NCBI GenBank assembly: GCA_902464035.1
Contig: CABQHT010000032.1
Coordinates: 1-22,460, forward strand
Direction of reading: 5' to 3'
Length of the DNA: 22,460 nucleotides
Source: an uncultured Collinsella sp.
GTDB taxonomy: Bacteria > Actinomycetota > Coriobacteriia > Coriobacteriales > Coriobacteriaceae
The notes under the pieces were generated by a model. The model had not been told where the DNA came from, did no database searches, and saw nothing but the letters and a program-made list of their open reading frames with translations. This document shows, piece by piece, positions 19,435 to 22,460 of this stretch; positions within the stretch are counted from its first letter, which is position 1, and each line of letters opens with the position of its first letter. The translations under genes were made by a program, and so were the position numbers.

Positions 19435-20772
19435 ATGCCCCAGAACATCTTCGGTACCGACGGCGTCCGTGGCGTCGCCAATGCCGACCTCTCGTGCGAC
19501 CTCGCGTTTCGCTTGGGCCGCGCGGCGACCAAGTTCCTTGGTCCGGATATCTGTGTCGGCCGCGACACGCGTCTTTCGGGCACCATGCTCGAGAGCGCTC
19601 TGACCGCCGGCATCATGGCCGAGGGCGGCCGTCCGCACTGCTGCGGCGTCATCCCCACGCCTGCCGTGGCGCTGCTCACCGTCCAGAACGAGCTCGACGG
19701 CGGCATCGTCATCTCTGCTTCGCATAATCCGCCGGAGTTCAACGGCATCAAATTCTTTAGCCGCAAGGGTATGAAGCTTCCCGATGCGGTCGAGGAAGAG
19801 ATCAGCGCCTGGGTCATGTCCGAGGAAGCCATGGCTGCCGACACGCTGCCGACCGGTGCCGGCGTGGGCCACATCATCAAGATGAAGGACGCTCGCAAGG
19901 CATATGTCGATCATGCCATCGATACGCTTGATGGCCTGAGGCTCGACGGCCTGGTCGTTGCCGTCGACTGCGGCCATGGCGCCTCTTGCCAGACTACGCC
20001 CGCCGCGCTGCAGCGCCTGGGTGCCACGGTCCATGCCATCAACACCGATTACTGCGGCACCGACATCAATGTCGAGTGCGGCTCCACTCACCTTGAGCCC
20101 CTGCGCGAGCTCGTGCTGCGCACCCATGCCGATATCGGCCTGGCTCACGATGGCGACGCCGATCGCGTGCTCTTTGTGGACAGCGAGGGCAATGAGATCG
20201 ACGGTGACTACATCCTGGCTATCTGCGGTTCTGACCTCGCCGCCCGCGGCAAGCTCGCCAACTCCGAGATTGTCTCGACCGTCATGTGCAACCTTGGCTT
20301 CTCCATCGCTATGAAGGAGCAGGGCTTCGAAATGGTTCAGACCGCCGTGGGCGATCGCTACGTTCTGGAGCGTATGCTCGCGGATGGCGCCGTCATCGGC
20401 GGCGAGCAGTCCGGCCACATCATCTTCCTGGAGCACAACACCACCGGTGACGGTCTGGTGACGGCTCTGCAGCTGCTGGCCGTGCTCAAGCGCACCGGTC
20501 GTACCCTCACCGATCTTGCCGGCATCATGAAGAAGTACCCGCAGGTACTCGTCAACGTGCATTCCGACAACAAGGCTGGTCTGGACGATTGCCAGCCCAT
20601 CTGGGATGCCGTCGCTGCCGCCGAGAAGGAGCTCAATGGTCGCGGCCGCATCTTGGTGCGCCCGAGCGGTACCGAGCCGCTGGTCCGCGTTATGGCCGAG
20701 GCCGAGACGCACGAGCTGACCCAGCGCGTTGTCGACGACATCGTCGAGGTTGTCAAGCGCGAACTTCCCTAA
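19435..20772 (+). CDS. glmM: Phosphoglucosamine mutase
   Basis: A 445-residue cytoplasmic enzyme that interconverts glucosamine-6-phosphate and glucosamine-1-phosphate, the entry to UDP-GlcNAc and peptidoglycan. The start FGTDGVRG is the family N-terminus. The phosphorylated serine is S96 in ISASHNP, the magnesium loop is DGDADR (D239, D241, D243), the sugar-specificity loop is GGEQSGH (E324, S326, H328), and the phosphate-binding loop is RPSGTEP (R409-P415). All domains are complete. ATG 19435 has AAGGAG at 19422-19427. It follows the rpsI terminator and lies before an EIIA gene and nagB, which supplies or consumes the same glucosamine-6-phosphate pool. Confidence 0.97.
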   Translation: MPQNIFGTDGVRGVANADLSCDLAFRLGRAATKFLGPDICVGRDTRLSGTMLESALTAGIMAEGGRPHCCGVIPTPAVALLTVQNELDGGIVISASHNPPEFNGIKFFSRKGMKLPDAVEEEISAWVMSEEAMAADTLPTGAGVGHIIKMKDARKAYVDHAIDTLDGLRLDGLVVAVDCGHGASCQTTPAALQRLGATVHAINTDYCGTDINVECGSTHLEPLRELVLRTHADIGLAHDGDADRVLFVDSEGNEIDGDYILAICGSDLAARGKLANSEIVSTVMCNLGFSIAMKEQGFEMVQTAVGDRYVLERMLADGAVIGGEQSGHIIFLEHNTTGDGLVTALQLLAVLKRTGRTLTDLAGIMKKYPQVLVNVHSDNKAGLDDCQPIWDAVAAAEKELNGRGRILVRPSGTEPLVRVMAEAETHELTQRVVDDIVEVVKRELP

Positions 20773-20802
20773 TGGTCAAAAACGAGTGCCAAGTGGTAAA
20801 CT
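20773..20802 (+). promoter_or_regulatory. Candidate promoter of the EIIA gene
   Basis: TGGTCA (20773-20778), 18-bp spacer, TAAACT (20797-20802), in the 71-bp gap after glmM. Moderate match only; cotranscription with glmM is possible since no terminator is visible between them. Confidence 0.4.
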
Positions 20803-20843
20803 GTTAAGGCTATTTTGGTCGATTGGTATGTCCGAGGGGGAGC

Positions 20844-21341
20844 ATGTTCACTAAAGTCCTAAGGTCTTTTGGTATGCGTGGTCGAGTCCTTACGCTGGAT
20901 GCTCCCATCTCGGGCGACGTCATTCCGCTTTCCGAGGTAAACGACCAGACATTTGCCACCGGCCTTTTGGGCCAGGGCGTGGCGATTCAGCCTACCGGAA
21001 CGCGTGTGATTGCACCGGCTGATGCCAAGGTCGAGGCCATTTTTCCTACGGGACACGCTGTTGCGCTTAACACGGTCGATGGCTTGGACGTGCTCATCCA
21101 CGTTGGTTTGGACACTGTTCAGCTTGAGGGCAAGCACTTTACCGTACATGCGCAAGTGGGTGACATCGTCCATAAGGGCGATGTGCTCATTGAGTTCGAT
21201 CGCGAGGCAATTGCTGCCGAGGGCTACGATGTGACGGTTCCCATCTTGGTGTGCAACTCTGTTGAGTTCTCGAGCATCAAGGGCTCCGTTGGCGTGCATG
21301 TCGAAGAGATGGACCAGCTCATCGTTGCTCGCGAGCGCTAG
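20844..21341 (+). CDS. PTS system glucose-type EIIA protein
   Basis: A 165-residue phosphocarrier of the glucose/sucrose/N-acetylglucosamine superfamily. The phosphorylated histidine is H86 in LDVLIHVGLDT, and the second active-site histidine is H71 in GHAVAL. The PISGDVIPLSEVNDQTFATGLLG start and GDVLIEFDREAIAAEGYDVT block are typical. ATG 20844 follows GAGGGGG closely; an in-frame TTG upstream (20823) has no RBS. It is a stand-alone domain with no EIIB or EIIC nearby, so it must serve membrane permeases encoded elsewhere, as E. coli Crr does. Sitting between glmM and nagB suggests use with an N-acetylglucosamine or glucose permease. Regulation of other systems (inducer exclusion) cannot be judged. 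Confidence 0.93.
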   Translation: MFTKVLRSFGMRGRVLTLDAPISGDVIPLSEVNDQTFATGLLGQGVAIQPTGTRVIAPADAKVEAIFPTGHAVALNTVDGLDVLIHVGLDTVQLEGKHFTVHAQVGDIVHKGDVLIEFDREAIAAEGYDVTVPILVCNSVEFSSIKGSVGVHVEEMDQLIVARER

Positions 21342-21375
21342 CAAGTGCACGTGGCCATTAGCCTACAATTCAAAC

Positions 21376-21600
21376 ACGTTTACGGAGGGCGCCCTTGAAA
21401 GAGGACGCCCTCCGTGGCAAGATGGGATTTGTCCGAAGCTAAAAGGCTTCGGGTCACCGTGGACGGGCAGGGGCCTCGACGCGGCTAGACACGAGACACA
21501 TACATTACGCGACCTCGCCCTGGTGGCCGCACACGTTGGTTGCGGCCGACGCGGGCCGCGGGCAAGTGCTTGTAAGGGGAGCCTTGCCTCTCTTGTACGA
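21376..21600 (+). promoter_or_regulatory. Structured 5' leader of nagB
   Basis: The 272-bp gap before nagB has no gene but several hairpins: ACGGAGGGCG / CGCCCTCCGT (21382-21391 and 21406-21415, perfect), CCGAAGC / GCTTCGG (21433-21439 and 21446-21452) with an outer GTCC/GGAC pairing (21431-21434 and 21461-21464), and GGCCGCA / TGCGGCC (21525-21531 and 21541-21547). TACAAT at 21364-21369 may be the -10, giving a leader of about 240 nt. The first hairpin lacks a T run, so it is not a simple terminator of the EIIA gene. I could not match it to glmS or another known riboswitch. Confidence 0.5.
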
Positions 21601-21613
21601 GAAAGGACGCGTA

Positions 21614-22342
21614 ATGAAGATCATTAAAGCTAAAGACTACGAGGATATGAGCCGCAAGGCCGCCAATATCATCTCGGCGCAGGTTATCCTCAAGCCCGAC
21701 TGTGTGCTGGGCCTTGCCACCGGCTCCACCCCGATCGGTGCCTACAAGCAGCTCGCTGCTTGGTACGAGAAGGGCGACGTCGACTTTGCCGAGGTCAGCA
21801 CCTACAACCTGGACGAGTATCGCGGCCTTTCGCACGACGATCCCCAGAGCTATCACTACTTTATGCGTGAGAACTTCTTCGATCACATCAACATCGACCT
21901 GAACAACACGCATGTGCCCGACGGTTCCAACCCCGATGCCGCCGCTGCCTGCTCCGAGTACGACAAGATCGTCGCCGCCGCCGGTTACCCGGATCTGCAG
22001 CTGCTCGGCATTGGCAACAACGGCCACATCGGTTTCAACGAGCCCGATGACCACTTCTCCAAGGGCACGCACTGCGTCGACCTCACCGAGAGCACCATTC
22101 AGGCCAACAGCCGCCTGTTCGACAGCATCGACGACGTTCCCCGTCAGGCCTACACCATGGGTACCCAGACCATCATGTATGCCCGCATGATCCTGGTCGT
22201 CGCCAACGGCGAGGCCAAGGCTCAGGCCGTGCATGACATGTGCTATGGCCCGGTTACGCCCGCGTGCCCGGCTTCGATCCTGCAGCTGCATACCAACTGC
22301 GTTGTCGTTGCCGACGAGGCTGCCCTTTCGCTCTGCGAGTAG
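21614..22342 (+). CDS. nagB: Glucosamine-6-phosphate deaminase
   Basis: A 242-residue cytoplasmic enzyme converting glucosamine-6-phosphate to fructose-6-phosphate and ammonia, feeding amino sugars into glycolysis. The phosphate loop is LATGSTPIGAYKQL, the catalytic D67 lies in YNLDEYRGL, and the active-site block is GIGNNGHIGFNEP with H138 and E143. The position of E. coli D141 is an asparagine (N136), as in the shorter Gram-positive enzymes, whose length it also shares. It lacks the allosteric C-terminal extension of the E. coli enzyme. ATG 21614 has GAAAGGA at 21601-21607. It is preceded by a long structured leader and followed by a terminator, so it appears to be its own transcription unit. 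Confidence 0.97.
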   Translation: MKIIKAKDYEDMSRKAANIISAQVILKPDCVLGLATGSTPIGAYKQLAAWYEKGDVDFAEVSTYNLDEYRGLSHDDPQSYHYFMRENFFDHINIDLNNTHVPDGSNPDAAAACSEYDKIVAAAGYPDLQLLGIGNNGHIGFNEPDDHFSKGTHCVDLTESTIQANSRLFDSIDDVPRQAYTMGTQTIMYARMILVVANGEAKAQAVHDMCYGPVTPACPASILQLHTNCVVVADEAALSLCE

Positions 22343-22374
22343 CGCGAATCCTGCACCTCGACATAGCCTTGCCT

Positions 22375-22402
22375 AAGGCCTCCGCTTTGCGGGGGCCTTT
22401 TT
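22375..22402 (+). terminator. nagB terminator
   Basis: AAGGCCTCCGC (22375-22385) pairs with GCGGGGGCCTT (22389-22399), loop TTT, followed by TTTTT. Confidence 0.9.
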
Positions 22403-22423
22403 GTTAGGCTCTGTTAGACCAGG

Positions 22424-22460
22424 ATTGACATACATGTGTCCCCACGGTGCCATATCGTTA
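22424..22460 (+). promoter_or_regulatory. Possible promoter fragment at the right edge
   Basis: A consensus TTGACA lies at about 22424-22429. No convincing -10 occurs at 16-18 bp; CATATC is about 20 bp downstream. TGTCCCCACGGTGCC resembles the complement of the REP core at 1749-1762. The window ends before anything can be decided. Confidence 0.25.

Noticed and set aside
21376..21600. glmS ribozyme in the nagB leader
   Set aside because: The conserved core sequence and cleavage-site context of glmS were not found, and the downstream gene is nagB rather than glmS.

Overview
The window looks like part of the chromosome of a high-GC Gram-positive gut actinobacterium of class Coriobacteriia, most likely Collinsella or a close relative. 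This is inferred from strong G/C third-position bias, SD-led ATG/GTG/TTG starts, a GatCAB operon, a class C sortase, an actinobacterial-style rplM-rpsI pair followed by glmM, and a tmRNA whose tag ends in ALAA. No database search was possible, so the genus is a judgement.

Layout. 1-790: a tandem duplication (period 472 bp) of a tiny gene for a basic single-pass membrane peptide plus its 3' hairpins. 790-1725: a class C sortase with no pilin substrate in view. 1726-2010: a REP-like hairpin and a large inverted repeat. 2011-5512: gatC-gatA-gatB with overlapping stop/start codons, followed by a 131-nt nested inverted repeat and a second terminator-like hairpin. 5737-10440: an AraC-family regulator divergent from two adjoining half-size ABC exporter-fold proteins, an arrangement like ybtA/ybtPQ or irtAB. 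10444-11980: an AAA_14/DUF4143 ATPase gene with a large nested palindrome in front and GGAC-containing hairpins on both sides; it looks like an accessory cassette. 11981-12401: no gene, but another inverted-repeat element and a possible gene remnant. 12402-14741: a small one-TM protein and a P1B-type metal ATPase, reminiscent of the mycobacterial PacL/Ctp pairs. 14816-15750: a toxin-antitoxin module (RelB/RHH-like antitoxin, PIN-domain toxin) behind a strong promoter studded with three GCTAGC palindromes. 15811-16245: an unrecognised reverse-strand gene.

16485-16848 is the tmRNA gene, followed by its terminator, an inverted copy of its T-arm sequence, a hairpin-rich element, and a striking array of four 46-bp imperfect palindromes at 61-62 bp period. 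Then come a patatin-like hydrolase (17434-18312), the rplM-rpsI operon (18470-19311), glmM (19435-20772), a glucose-type PTS EIIA (20844-21341) and nagB (21614-22342) behind a 240-nt structured leader. The last three form an amino-sugar neighbourhood: NagB makes fructose-6-phosphate from glucosamine-6-phosphate, GlmM commits glucosamine-6-phosphate to UDP-GlcNAc, and the EIIA serves sugar uptake.

The core genes are ordinary. The unusual content is mostly non-coding: a high density of inverted-repeat elements of several kinds (REP-like, long-arm hairpins, nested palindromes, a palindrome array), several of which show arms that differ between copies yet still pair. The best candidates for something undescribed are the palindrome array next to tmRNA, the self-contained ATPase cassette, and the structured nagB leader.
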